DNA of 64,000 bases from Schizochytrium sp. TIO01 (taxonomy: Eukaryota > Sar > Bigyra > Thraustochytrida > Thraustochytriidae): NCBI GenBank assembly GCA_004764695.1, contig SMSO01000032.1, positions 7,832,668 to 7,896,667 of the forward strand. Reading direction: 5' to 3'. Position numbers and translations under genes: made by a program. Positions 1 through 12,744 of the stretch are shown in pieces; position 1 is the stretch's first letter, and each line of letters opens with the position of its first letter. The notes below the pieces were generated by a model that saw nothing but the letters and a program-made list of their open reading frames with translations, did not search any database and was not told the DNA's origin.

Positions 1-3000
1 GTTGATGTTTCTTGTAGTCTACAATTTGTATAATACAACTATGAGGGTATCGTGTTGCTGAATCGATAAAATGTACTCCTTTGATTTGTTGCTCTTGGTT
101 CTCATACGTGACTTATGAAGCTTTTCTTTTCATAGTCGAGCCTTATAAAGACTTTCTAGCTCTCGCTTTGATTGCATAATCGAATTAGGTATCTTTGCTA
201 TTGACTCCATCTATACTCACTGACCAATCGATAAATCAGCTCTAAGGCTTGGGCCGTCTGTTGGTAATTAGGATGGATGAATACGTGTACATTATTAATA
301 TCAGCGGACGATATCGGGTGGATGCGGGTGCGGTGTGTCCTTTATGATTTGGGTGCTCTGTGGTTACTACCAGAAGAAAACGAAAGGCTCTAAAATCGAA
401 GTTGTTTGATGCCTTTCTCAGCTTGCTGCTTCATTGGATTAACTGGTCATCTTTCATCCCGGCGCGTAGCTTTGCAGAGGGGATATTTCACAGAATCTGA
501 CCAATTTGAATGGCTGTTTCAGTTTTACCAAGCCCTCGACTTACTTGTGGCTACAAATGTAGAGAATACGTTGTGGTTGCTTTTCAAGCTGGTTGAGCAA
601 GGCATGCCAGATTCTACTCAATCTTCGGAGCTCAAAATTTCTAGTTTTACTACTACTAGGCGAAATAGTAGATAGCTTTATAGGCTGGCAGCAACATCGG
701 ACACGGCCTATCAGTGCGTCGAGAAAAAGGCTCAGCGCATGCTCCCCGGCAACACAAATGAAAAGTAAGACTAAAAATACTTTCAAAAGGTTTTCTTTGA
801 CCCCGTTCAAAAATAAACTTATAACAAAGTAAATTAAAAAAAAGATAATATTCTATTTTCCGCAGAATAATGATATTTAATGTTATTTGTTTTCAGGTAT
901 AATGATTATAATCTATTTATTGAAGCGGTAGGTAGTGTAGGTGGTAGATAACAAGGGGGGTGATACGGGTGTTTTCAATTTTTATTTATTTTTTAATTCA
1001 TGAGAAGAGAATATATATATTCATTTTTAATGACAATTTTTTATAGACGAATACAATGAGACTAAGCGTCTTATCCATAGCTAAATATGACTATTGTCAA
1101 AATTAATGTTTCTGTTTAAGCTAATTATTTTAATTAATCAGAAAGTTCTATGTTGATTTTCTCTTGCTGACATGAGACCAAGCTCTGTGAAGGTTATTTG
1201 CGAAGAAATTTCTCTCGCTCGATTGCAAAAACCTTTATATATAGCAGATTCATGAGTAAAACAGCATCGTTGTATGTGCCAGCCCACGGCGCTTGAACAC
1301 GTAATGAAATAATCTTCGACGCAACAATCATAGTTGCAGATTGGAACTTATTATTTTGATGTCTTGGGATCATAATAGTCTCTTTATGTGGAACTTCAGG
1401 TCATGGGTTTCAATGTATCGCATTTCCAGGACTAGCTGTTGCGATTTCAAAATTAGTTAATTAAAGCGCCAAAATTAAACATATGAAGGGGTTTATTCTA
1501 TTATTCATTCAGGTTGGCAAATCAGCAGCTAATAACCCCCCAGTCCTTTTACTTTTTACATGCAAGCGTGTTTCTTCAGGGCTTACGGGATTTGAAGGTT
1601 TCTTAAAATTATTCACTAGGTTGGTTTTGCAGTTTTCCAAAGCAAACTACAATTCTATTCTATATTATTTTCATATACTACTAGGCTGATACACAATTCC
1701 GAATCACGAACAGGAGTACTAATTGATTTGAGAGCGATAGGAGGATTCAAAGAGCGATTGTCTACCCAGGCAAAGAGATTGAAAGAGCTACCTTTGACTA
1801 GTGAGAGTAGGGTTATTCATTATATTCTACCATGGTATTCTTCTCTGAAAAAAACAAAAAACAAAAAACTTCCTGGATATGGCATGCAAGCATAATCGGA
1901 TGAGCCAAAGTAAAGTTCAAACTTACACGGTCAAATCTTAAAGAAGGAAGCGTAAAAGGCTAGCAATCAGCCTAACAAGTTAGATCTCGCTTAATGTGTT
2001 CCTTGTTTCTGATTGGCAAAGATGAGGCAGATTTAGAACGCCTTTACTTCATTCGGTCTTTCGTGGTTTTGAGATAGCTAGAAACTCAATTAGCCTCAGA
2101 ACTCTCACTCCTGCATATAATGTTCTTCTCTCCTTCTGTCTTCTTACTCATTTAAGACCATCTTGCGCGCGTTTTATATCCACTGTAAATATATGTTAAT
2201 TAACTACAGGAGGAAAGAATACAATAGGCCCAAAAAATACACTAGAAAACAAGGCACAAACTTAAATTTTGTGCTGCCTTGAAAAGAATGCCGTAGTGTT
2301 ATAGTGACATTACTACCGTAATAAGAGAATCCATCCATTCTGAGAGAGGGAGAAGGAAAATAGAACGCCCAAATTGAAGACAAGGAAATGATCCGCAAGC
2401 GTGAACAAAAGTGCCCAATCATCACTACGCGGAGTGATAATATAGTACTTTGAACTTGGCACCATTTGCGGATTTAATTGGTTCTGCGACACATATATCT
2501 AGAGGGAGGGACTGCATAGGACGACACTAATTATTTAAAACTAAGGAGAAACTTAGAAATATTAAAAAAAAATTAAAAAAGAAAATATACAAAAACATGT
2601 TCAGAAAAGAAAGAAAGAAAGAAAGAAAGAACGATGATAAAATGTTTTTATTTTTAGAGGTTTAGTTTTTTAAATTAAAAGTATGGAGAGGCGCCTGTTG
2701 GCCCTCTTCTGATGTGGGCCGCGGAAATTGCCGCATGATGCGTCGCGTAGGCGTCACTCTTCTGGGCCAGTTAAAAGAGGAGTGCAGTGCATGCGTCGTA
2801 GTATGCGCTTCGTTGATCGAACAGATGTAAATTCATGCAATGGTAGAGTATCTGTAGGAACTACCCAAACTGGGGTCCGAGTTTCTTCATTATGAGAGCA
2901 TAATACGGGGATTGAAATCACTGGTGCCTGGGTTTTGCAGGCTTGTGTAGCACGTGAGATATTGACTACCTTTGTGGTTTGTTAGTTACCGTAGCATGTT

Positions 3001-5632
3001 TGGGGTCTTTGAGCCCCTCATGCCCCTCATATCAGAGTTCTATTGCCCTCCAACCATTGTTATTGTGCATCGGACCTTGAGATTTCCTCAGCGAGGAAAC
3101 ATCAGTTTTGCAGCTGGTATGCATAGAGCATGTGGAGCAGAGTATCCTCACGACTATTTAATCGCATCATACTTAATAGCCTCCATCTATCCTCAAAAAC
3201 ATCTCAAGGCATAAGAGTACACTACTACTCAGGAAAGCACTCCTGCTAGGATTGGTAACGGTTGTTGCGTCTAAGTTGCTTGTCGTTTCTCTTACTTTGT
3301 AGACCCCTCCTTGCAGTCTATTTTTCTGAGCAATGAGCACCATCAGAATACTGAAGGCGAATCTAAGGCGAGGGTTCGCAGCGAAGGTGCTACATTACGC
3401 GCATGCTCCTTTCTGACGCAGGGAGTCGCCTGGGAAATATGCTACAATTGAAGGTGCAAAAGCTACTACCCAATAGTAATATGCTTTTAGTCCTAAGCTC
3501 CTTGTGTACTGTTAAAACCTTGAAAGAAAATATAAACGTAGCACATTGGATCGTTGCTGTAGTAAACGCGGTTCATACCAATACAACAATGATTCATGGT
3601 AAAATAGGAACAGGCAAGATCGACTGCTGTAGAAAGAAATCAAAAGTCGAAAGGTGACCTGCTTTTATGTAGTAGCATCTATTGTATGGCAGAGAGTGAA
3701 AGGATGGTTTTTTGACAACTGATCATTAACAACGAATTTATCTTGCCTTACTTTTGAGGGTAGGTACCTCCCAACAATAATAGGTGCTCCCTTTTTCTCA
3801 TTGTGAGGGGTACTTGTTGTAGCACAGAATCGTTACTCTACCCGCAATATTCATATGCTCTCACTTAGGCTAATCCTACAACCCTTTTTCTTGGCTAAAA
3901 CTCAAGTCGAAGGCAACATATTCTCATCTACTGTTTATGTACTTGCAGCTTACCACACCGCAATTTAGTAGAACGAAGCTTTACTTTAATAAGCTGCCAA
4001 TACGATTTATTTCTGGTATTTAATGTCTCGAAAACTGAGGCCCTTGGCTCTATAGTGAGCTGGTAATAGGGATACGCAAGTATCAAAGAAGTAGTTAGCA
4101 TATTTAGGAGTCAACATGACGCTCTCGACTTAGTTTGCTATGCGAAATCAAATACTTTAAAGCAGAGATAATATATTAAGCACCAGTGTACTTTAGTTAC
4201 TTTTTGCTTCAAAGAGAGAGACTCCTGATAGCACAAATACAATCATAGTAGGGTGATTTATTAAAATGTGAAATAGTTCTAGTACTGTATCTGTCTCCTT
4301 GGCTTTAATTAATTAAAAATAATACAATCTAATATGACATACCATCGCTCTTCAGGGCAAGAAACCTACACAGTTGATGCAATGCACCCTGATGCAGCTT
4401 TCAAGTGGTAACAAAACAGACTATCACTCATGAAGATGCTGTTCGTTAACGCCATATAATGACCTGACGAATCTTCTCTTTCCACATATTCCAAATTAAG
4501 GTAAGGGTGATAAACATATTCAACTTATGAAATAAAAGGTAGGATAGCGATGCTCAATAAACATGTGCCGAAAAACCACAATCACATGCAACATAGTAAT
4601 AACACGATCTAATGATTAATGTGTTTGTTCAAGAGATTGTACGAAAATAACTGAATACAGCGTGTTATTTTCAAGATTTATGCACAATCGCCAATTTCTT
4701 TAAAAACATACCATACGAAAGCTCCGAATCTAGGCATAGGCTAATAGGCTTTGAGTTCCAACCTTACAGCGTGGGTAAAAATTCAAGCCAAATTAATTAC
4801 TACCGGAACCTATGCATGCTGCTACGATTAGAGCGTAAGTGCTACTTAGAATGTGAAATAAGAAGCAAGTGTTCAAGCAATTGCTTTAAACTTTATTAGG
4901 TGAAAGTTCGGGAAGCGATGGAATTATGGGTCTTCTCTTGAGGATGTCAAATCGTAAACGATCACGGCCTGGTGAAATAGGCTCTTTTCGGTTCCTGAGT
5001 ACTGGGGAACCGGACTTTGTAGCCAACGATAATATAAATCATACAACCGCAAATGGAAGTGAATAAAACTTGCTAGTTGAAATATTGACAGCTGCTAGGT
5101 AGATAGACAGTTTTCACGTTTTTTTCATTCGCATGGAGCAGCTAGGCACCACCATTTTTCGATCACACTTTGATCAAACCTATCAGAACCGAACAACTAG
5201 CTTGAACAGACCCTACGCTTGCTTGGCAAGACCAGAGAAGGAGGCGTTTACTATATCTCGTTGAGACTGTGAGGTGCAAGTTTATGGATTAGAAAGATTA
5301 AAAATACGTCTATATCCCCCTTCATCTTTTCGGTTCTAAGTTGAACGTTCTCTTTTTCTTTTTTGGATCAAAAATTAGTGATGTTTGAAAGGAAGCAAAG
5401 ATAGCATTTTCGTAGAATTCTCTTACATCTTTATGTTCTTTCTTGTTCCAAGAAAATGAGAACTGTTGGATTACTGAGAAAGAAAGGGAGGCTCCGGCAC
5501 GTAAGAAATTATAACGATTGAAGCCTTAGACTTATGAAGCTCGGAGTCCTAAATCCAGTCTGACATATTCTGGTTGCTTCCACCTATTAGTACTACCTGC
5601 ATACATACAACATACATAAATACGCGGCTACT
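1..5632. other. Gene-poor spacer
   Basis: I find no reading frame here that I would defend as a gene. The longest ATG frames are under 90 codons and show no recognisable domain. One at 409-675 has moderately coding-like composition but nothing else to support it. The stretch is AT-rich, with a short GAAA tract at 2604-2631 and a run of A/T-rich sequence at 830-1140. A motif around 1791-1812 recurs near 37850. Confidence 0.6.
2604..2631. repeat. (GAAA)n microsatellite
   Basis: About six perfect GAAA units in an A-rich context. This is a simple-sequence tract with no associated gene. Confidence 0.85.
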
Positions 5633-6216
5633 ATGTACTTTCGTGGCCGTTTGCAAGCTTCGCTTTTCGTTTTCCTCGTCACGGTGTTCTTTTTGGGCAC
5701 CCCGGGTAAGTGGGTGAATGCCTACCTTACCAACTGTGTTTGCGTTCTATCTCAAAGGAGGTTAATAAGAAGCCTCAGCGTAAAGCCCGTGCCATATTCA
5801 TATAAAAGATACCTACCTCGCGAGCTAGGTATTCTCAGATCTTTGGAAAATCTGGTTCACACGTTATGATGTCTTGCTCAAGTAGTAGATAGTAAGTAAT
5901 CTACTTTCTCCAAATGAGCTGCGCCTGTCATCCATCTCGCCCTGCCTTGGCACTCTCCCTTTTACCTCTATAGGTGCTCACCTATACCCAGCAACCTCGC
6001 TGTCATTTGTCATTGATCTCATCTTCATTGTCATTGGATACAGCGACGTCAATGGTGATGACGCTTCGCGTTCTTTTCCTTCGTGTTTTGTTCTTTGCTC
6101 TTAATTCCCGCCGGGTGCGATTGTGTAATCAGCGTTTTTATCTGCGTTTGAAAATTTGGAATTCTTTTACCTATCCAGGTGCTTCGAGAGTGGGTGTGTC
6201 TGCGTTTCTGGTCTGA
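5633..6216 (+). other. Possible spliced secreted-protein gene
   Basis: Tentative. An ATG at 5633 opens a frame whose first 30 residues look like a signal peptide: a basic start, a hydrophobic core near residues 10-22, then a small-residue end. The frame runs into a good splice donor (GTAAGT) near 5706. A pyrimidine-rich acceptor ending in AG lies just before 5974. Joining the two keeps phase and gives a further 40 or so residues before a stop. A second similar acceptor lies near 6179. No family is recognised, so this could be chance. Transcript data would decide it. Confidence 0.25.
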
Positions 6217-7564
6217 GGTTCACGTTGGATACTGGCCCAGAAATATCTTGAGGGGACTCGATACTATTCAGGACTGTTGATTTCCAGAGTACATCATCAT
6301 CGCCACTGCTCAGGAGGTCATTTAACAGGCGTGAGAGTCAAATATCATGAATGCTACCCTGAGTCTCTCACATTTTAAAATTTTAGTTTTGATTTATTTA
6401 AAAAAATGAAATAACAACAATTTCAACAGCCTGAGGTTGAATTTTTATTTTCATTTTTTAAAAGTTAAATCATTCAAGTTATAGAACATATTATTCTGAT
6501 TTTAAAAAATAGAATACTAAGTTGGAGTAGCAAATAAATCCTAATGTAATACCCTAAATACAACGACCAACACGAATTAATCAAACCAACTACCGCCATG
6601 AAGACGCACCACCTAGGCCAGTTAATATAGTATTATGTTGACTCATTTAAATATCATCTATATTGCCATGATGCAACTGGTTCCGTTTGCAGTGGATGCC
6701 GACCATACTTAATCAAACGCAAACAGATCCTTGACATACACTTGAGCTTCTAATAGGTTTCCATCTCATGACAATTTGAATAGTCCGAGGTTGAACAATT
6801 GTTACCGAGTTTTAAATAGCAGTAGTAGTAGCAGTAGGAGTAGTAGTGGTAGTAGTAGTAGTGCATCATGAACAAGGTACCTACCATAGTAGCAGTATAC
6901 CAGCATACAAATGAGCGTCATGAAAGTTGATCTCTCTTCAACCATGCAAAGTCTTAGTTCTAATGAAGAAAAAGAAATTGAAGAAAGAACACCGCTTCCT
7001 GTCCTGAGACTATTTTGGCCCCAAAAAAGCGCGTTTGGGGTCCTACAACGAACCCTCTTTCATGCTTCCACTAAAACAGTGCCTGATGCTGATAGTAGTG
7101 AGTCAAGCCCTTCGAATTCTTCGAGTTGCGCACACCGCACTTTTAATTACTCGTATTATTACTATGATATATATATAATTGAGTAAAAAAAATTAATTTA
7201 TGGCCCAGGAAGTCCAAAAGATAAAAAGCAAAGAGTTCTCAATTTTCAACTGGCTAGAGAAGAGATACTTTAAGTTTGGAAAAATTCAACGCATAGCAAC
7301 ATATCATGACCCACCCAACGTCAAACAGAGTATGCATTTAACAATGATAATAACAATAACAATAATGAACAAGTAATATTCAAGCTAGTTCTTTTTCAAA
7401 AGACTTGTTCATTTAAAGATTTTTCATTCGTAACCTTCAAATGATGAGCAATAAAAAAAAAAAATAATAAAAAAAAAAACAGAGGGAGGAAAGAAAAAGG
7501 AGGGGGCCTTTATTGAGAAATTGAGGGAAAGGCGTTGTGCCAGGAACTCGGCTTCCCCTCTTTA
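6217..7564. other. Spacer with AGT repeats
   Basis: An AGT/AGC trinucleotide tract sits at about 6817-6862. A 91-codon frame at 6911-7186 is serine- and acid-rich and ends in a low-complexity tyrosine run. I do not accept it as a gene. Around 7450-7500 the sequence is a purine-rich A/G tract. Confidence 0.5.
6817..6862. repeat. Imperfect (AGT)n trinucleotide repeat
   Basis: About fifteen AGT-like triplets with AGC, AGG and GGT interruptions. Simple-sequence DNA. Confidence 0.8.
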
Positions 7565-7810
7565 TTAAACTTGTAAGAAACCCTCTTTAGTTTTCTTCAT
7601 TGTTGTCTCACTCTGTACAATAAAGAACACATGAGAGAACAGATCGCACGTTTTTTGTCGCACATTCCTAGAAAGGTCTCGATCTTCGATGGTGAGTTTG
7701 AAATTGGAGTCTTCACAACCGGTAAAGCGAATAGTAATTCCATTGCGCCCAAGAGAAGCAGTGGTATACCTCGTAAATGAGAACCAGAGCAAGTGCTCTA
7801 CTTGTTCCAT
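7565..7810 (-). CDS. Possible small protein, 81 aa, unknown
   Basis: A minus-strand frame begins with a true ATG in a favourable context (A at -3, G at +4). It encodes 81 residues of mixed, coding-like composition, including the stretch ITIRFTGCEDSNFKLTIED. On the minus strand the stop codon overlaps an AATAAA hexamer, which could serve as a polyadenylation signal. No family is recognised and there is no transmembrane segment. It may be a short gene, a terminal exon, a decayed fragment or chance. Confidence 0.25.
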   Translation of the reverse strand: MEQVEHLLWFSFTRYTTASLGRNGITIRFTGCEDSNFKLTIEDRDLSRNVRQKTCDLFSHVFFIVQSETTMKKTKEGFLQV

Positions 7811-9618
7811 GTTGGTATGAACGTCCAGAGGCTACTTGCTGACTTTAAAGTCATGTATCTATAGTTGCACTCCGAGTTTTGTTAAGTTTTTAGAAGATAA
7901 GGTAAAGAAATAAGAAAAGGAATCTTTGTGGTCGTATGTAATTGAACTACCTACCTACCCAGCCATACCGTGATCAGTTGAAAGGTTTGAAAGCCGCAAA
8001 AGCCAACTAAGCTCCAAGCAAATCCCTGGAAAGCCTCGGAAATATCAGCAAGTCGATATGTGACTCACCACCAGTAACGATGGCCGAATATGCAGCCAGT
8101 CATTCAGTCAGTCAGAGTGATGAAGAGCTCAGATCACTAGCCCCAAGTTCAACTCAAGATAATGAATTAATGAATGAATGCATTACTGGTACCTATCTAC
8201 CTACTACCCATAGTCGGCCAGGTCTGCGTTGGGCACCATTCAGGCACCATTCAATCACGGTAGGTAGGCAGATTCCTTATATCCTAGAGGATTGAAGTCT
8301 GATGAGGGATTGTTATGAATTGAGATTAAACTAAGGTTCTTTTGAAAAGAAGTTGTTTCTGACTACTAATGGTTGAAGCTCTTTCTGTCTTTGTAACATG
8401 ATGAATGAAATGATGTGTGTATGTACATGGTTACCAGTCAAGTCAGTCATGTTGCTGCATTCAATCATGGAGTCCAAGGCACTCGCTCACTCACTTACTC
8501 TCGCTAACTCAGTGCTGTAGATGAAAATAGACTACAACTTCAATTTGTGTGGCACCATCATGGCAATGCTCCGTCCTGTCGTTCTATTTCCATCTTGAAA
8601 GCTTCAAGGCAAAGGAACCCATGCTCCTCAAAATCCTCGAAATCGGCATTAGAGGCACAATGCTAATGATTATCTGACTGTCTGTCTGTTTGTCATGGTC
8701 ATGAAACTCTATCAAAGTTATGATGAATAGGTTACCTATTCAGTGCGTGGCTTGAACTTGAAGAAGGGGCATTAATCTTCTTCAAGTTGAGTCCTCTTCA
8801 AGTTGTCTTGGGATAAATGGGTCACGGCCCAAGTGGGTCTAATTCCATCGCTCACGTGCGTATTTACTGAGAGTCTAGGCATCTGTCTACTGGGGTACTA
8901 GCCTACGTCCTAGTTGGGTGTGTCTCTGAGTGTGTCTTTTAGTCTGTCTGTCTGTTCAAGAGAGTTCTTTAGAGAGAGAGAGAGAGAAAGAAAATGGCCG
9001 TGGCATACGAAGACAAACTTTCTTTCAATCTCTTGCTCCTAGCACTTGGGTATGTAGATTTATAGTCCTCTGGGTCAGTTAGTCGGTTTATCGTAGTTCT
9101 GCTGCTTCTCTCTCTGTTTATTTTTCTCTTGCCATGAGTGTTCTCCGAATACCCCTTTTACGTAGAGGCCTTCCCTTCAGTTGTTCTGCTTGCTTGATTT
9201 TTCTCCCTCGATTCGAGTACCTACCTACCTATTTCTTCTTCTTCTCTCGAATCATGTATGCCTCCTGGCAAGGCCTTTTCTGACTTTCTTGAACTTGACA
9301 AGCATGCTCATGGTAGCGCTACGCGAGGGAGAGAGATTGCCACTGCTAGAACTCAGTTTTGTTGCCTTGGTTTTTTGATCGCCTCATCATTTTCTCACAC
9401 GTGGGAAATATTGATCAGCCATTCACTTTTCTCGTTCCGCGCGTCCAATTTTCATTTTCATTTTCTTTTTCTTTTAGGCTTCAAGTTGATTATTCGTGAA
9501 AACAGTATTTTGACTTTTTCTTTCTTTCAAAAGCTAAAAAAAGAAACCTCAAAACACGCCTGCACTATCTACTTCTGGGCACTGACCTCCCATTTCCCAC
9601 TGCTAGATTTGCTCAAAG

Positions 9619-9672
9619 AAACCAAAGGGTTTTTGGAAACCAAAGGATTTTTGGAAACCAAAGGATTTTCGA
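9619..9672. repeat. Three tandem 18-bp units
   Basis: Three near-identical 18-bp units in a row. Each contains CCAAA and TTTGG, so a unit can fold on itself. They lie inside a 164-codon open frame of doubtful coding value. Confidence 0.8.
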
Positions 9673-10466
9673 AGTGGCAAAGAGGCTATCGTCATGAAAA
9701 TTCCTCGCAGCTTTGGGTACGGACAAACAATTTCGACGTTGGACGTGCCTGATACGTGTCTCCTATATCCACTAGGCTTACCACGCCTCTAGAAGCTGAG
9801 TACGGACCTTCCTTCCTGCCGATCAAAACGTGGCCCAGCCCGCTCCTCCTTCCAAAGTTTTCGACGCCACCACCTCCCTATCGAGTTCTTTTCCAGCGTG
9901 TCTTATGGCCCGATCGTGGAGATTCGTGGTCTTTCGCTCCATAAGTCGAAGGAGGAACGCAATAGAATAGGTGACGTTTCGACAAACTTGTGTGATTGAC
10001 TGACCGGCTGATCATGATCAAAGATAGAGGCTGACTCGCTTGCTTGCTTTCTTGCTTGCTTTCTCGCTTGCCTTCAAGTTGCCTGGCCTTCTTCAGTTAT
10101 TCAAGTTCAACTTCTCTCGCTGACTTGAACTTCAGGTTGCCGAAAGTCAACTCACTCACCGTGTATCTATGTATGTATGAATGTTCTAGTATGTTCGTTC
10201 GTTCTAGTTTTTGTCTGTTGGCCTGAGTCCGCTTTCTCTCTCAGTCTTGTTCTTGTTCCTTTCCTGTGCTGGTTTCTGCGGTGCTTATCAGTTCTTCAAG
10301 CTGGTTCAACGTGCATACGTTCTAAGTTTCCTGTTCTCTCCTTTTCTCCGGCGGGATTCTCCAACTCGTGTGCAGATAGATAGATCAATAGCTAGTATAA
10401 ACTGCTGAGAGAGACTAGGTAGTTAGTTTATTGTTGATCTACTTCTTTATACTAAGTAGGTTTCTT

Positions 10467-10470
10467 TTTT

Positions 10471-10550
<80 letters not shown>
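10467..10550. repeat. (TTTC)n microsatellite
   Basis: About 20 nearly perfect TTTC units, a long pure polypyrimidine tract. The apparent 139-codon frame across it is only a translation of the repeat. Confidence 0.95.
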
Positions 10551-11551
10551 GTCCTTTCTTCAGCCTCTGTTTACTTTAATAAGAGTTCTTTCTTCAAGTT
10601 TCCGCCACCTGATAGTTCGACTGTATTGCTGTTGCGTTTTGCTTTTTCCCTCTCTCGCCGGACTCGTTCATTTCAGGGCTTTTCACAAAGTATTTCAAAA
10701 TTCCCTCGTGTTCTCCTCACTCTTAGTTTATCCATTCAATCAATCCCTCCTCAGCCATTTCTTAGCCTCTGCATACTTCTTTCATCTCTCAGGCTTTCCT
10801 TCCTTCCTTCCTTCCTTCCTCCTTCTTCCCTTCTTTCCACCTGTCAATGACGGCTTTTGTTTATCCCAACCTCATTCTGCTGAGTCAGTAGAAGTTTCTT
10901 TCCCAAACTTTCAAACAGACGAATTAACTCTTTCATCCTTGGGTATACCTCCCTCCCTGCTAACTAACTAACATTAAACGAAGGGCGTTGAATATGGCGC
11001 ACCTTCAGCACTGACTACTATACACTATAACTTTCGTATAGGAAACAATAAGAGTGACAGTATTGCGTCGACTTTTAGCAAAGAGGACTTTTGCTCCGAT
11101 GCCGTGAAGAAGAGAATTATAATGTTTTTTGTCAACTCTTTTAGTCAGGCTTTGTTTCCTTTTTGAAGTTCCATTCCAACATTATTTATATATATATATC
11201 ACCATGAAAGCAGTGTTTATATTTTAAAAGCAAAAGTACAAGCTTCAAGTCATCCATTCGGTTTACCTCGCTAGGCACTGATATTCCCTCTTTTCTCTTT
11301 CTTTAGAAGTTCACGTTCTTTCTTCGTGCTTCGAAAGTATTCTCTCTTTCTTGAAACTCGGAGAAAACCGTGTTCTTTCCTCGCTCTGCCTCGAACGGCA
11401 ACGGTGGTCGGTTGTAGGTTGGGCCATCTCCGCAAACCTAGGCCAAACAAGCTCTGCGCAAGCCTCTGCGCAAGCTCCACGCAGGCCAGCCTCAGAAACG
11501 GGAATCTTTGTTCCGGTCGCTTGCTTAGTCTTGCTTGCCTGCAAAACCTTG

Positions 11552-11580
11552 GCTGCTGCTGCTGCTGCTGCTGCTGCTGC
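11552..11580. repeat. (CTG)n trinucleotide repeat
   Basis: About nine to ten CTG units in the pyrimidine-rich spacer. Open frames exist in several phases, and none looks like a gene. Confidence 0.9.
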
Positions 11581-11626
11581 CTTTGTTGTTGTGATCACGG
11601 TCGATGAATGAATTGTTGTGACCCTC

Positions 11627-11628
<2 letters not shown>

Positions 11629-11657
<29 letters not shown>
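11629..11657. repeat. (CT)n dinucleotide repeat
   Basis: About fourteen CT units, part of the same polypyrimidine-rich spacer. Confidence 0.9.
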
Positions 11658-12744
11658 CCGCTTCTCCCTTCCATTGTTTCTTTCCTTTTCGCTCCTTCAC
11701 TCACTCATGCACCCTGTCCCCGTTCTTCGTCGATGATTCACGTTCCCTGGGTCCTGCTTTATTATGGTTCAAAGCTTCTCGCTTCGTATGCTTCGGCTTC
11801 CTTTTGTGACGGCTTTCCATGTTCTTTCTGCTGCTGTCTTCTCTTCGATTTATAAGAACTGAAAAAAGAAGGAAAGAAATTATTGATTCGAATACCTTCT
11901 CAGAGTCTCCACCATTACTTTTTACCTTTTCTATTTTTATTTTGTTCTTCGAAAAGTTAATGGGGTGACTGTTACATCATATTTCAAACTTGACTTGATT
12001 TGATCATTCTTGTTTAATTGAAATATATACAATATGTATATGTTTAAAACTGAAAATATTTTCCTTGAAAGAAAGAAAAAGAAAAAGAAAAAGAAAGAAA
12101 ACAAGAAAACAAGAAAACAAGAAAGAAAGGGAAAAACTTATAGTTTGCTCCCTTCTTAATACTACTAGATGGCACCATAGCTGGAGGCTAATTGTGGGTC
12201 TGTTCTCTTTCTTTCAAGAGCCATATTCTTTTTTCTTTTTCTCTTCTTTCTCCTTTCTTTTACCCTTCTTTTACCCTTCTTTCTCCTTTCTTTCTCCCAT
12301 TTAAAGGAGGCGCGGTCACAGAACACGCAGACAGTACCGCAGCGGACAGCGGCAAGCCAGCCGACCACCCGCACGACGCGCGGTCAGCAAACCCCCAACG
12401 TGGCGTTACGCCCATCGTGGCCATTATCAACACCGGAAGACATCTCTCTGTAGCAGTAGTAGCTGCAGCCTCCGTGCACAACCTCCTCAGCTGTGAAAGA
12501 GTTGTAGTCAACACTCACAGCAGCGGTGGTGCAGACTAATTTAGAGAAAGAGCGTGAAGAAGTGAAGAAAAAAGAGAAGAGACTAGAGAGCGAAATCCTC
12601 TGAGGAGCCATCGCTCATTGCAATTGTTCTCTCAACGTCTCAGTCACCTCTTCAAACAACTCGTTGAAGAACCTAACCAACGAACAGTTTCTTACCATCC
12701 ATCAACATTCTTGTGCAGCACTCAAAAACAAACTATTTGTGAAA

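Larger units (their letters stand above)
7811..12744. other. Pyrimidine-rich spacer upstream of the kinase gene
   Basis: There is no convincing gene. From about 9000 the plus strand is strikingly rich in C and T, with TTTC, CTTG, CT and CTTCC microsatellites. Most long open frames here are translations of these repeats (Phe/Leu/Ser-rich). A 24-codon ATG frame at 8994 has a good start context and runs into a GTATGT donor-like site near 9050, so it could be a first exon, without further support. The last 440 bases before the kinase are GC-richer and may be promoter or 5' leader. Confidence 0.55.

Noticed and set aside
9258-9752. 164-codon plus-strand frame
   Set aside because: Phe/Leu-rich, crosses the three 18-bp tandem units, and overlaps a pyrimidine-biased region. 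No domain or splice context supports it.
10431-10850. 139-codon Phe/Leu/Ser-rich frame
   Set aside because: A translation of the TTTC microsatellite and adjoining pyrimidine tract.
12664-12744. 27-residue upstream extension of the kinase
   Set aside because: It would hide a textbook mitochondrial presequence that begins exactly at the next ATG (12745).
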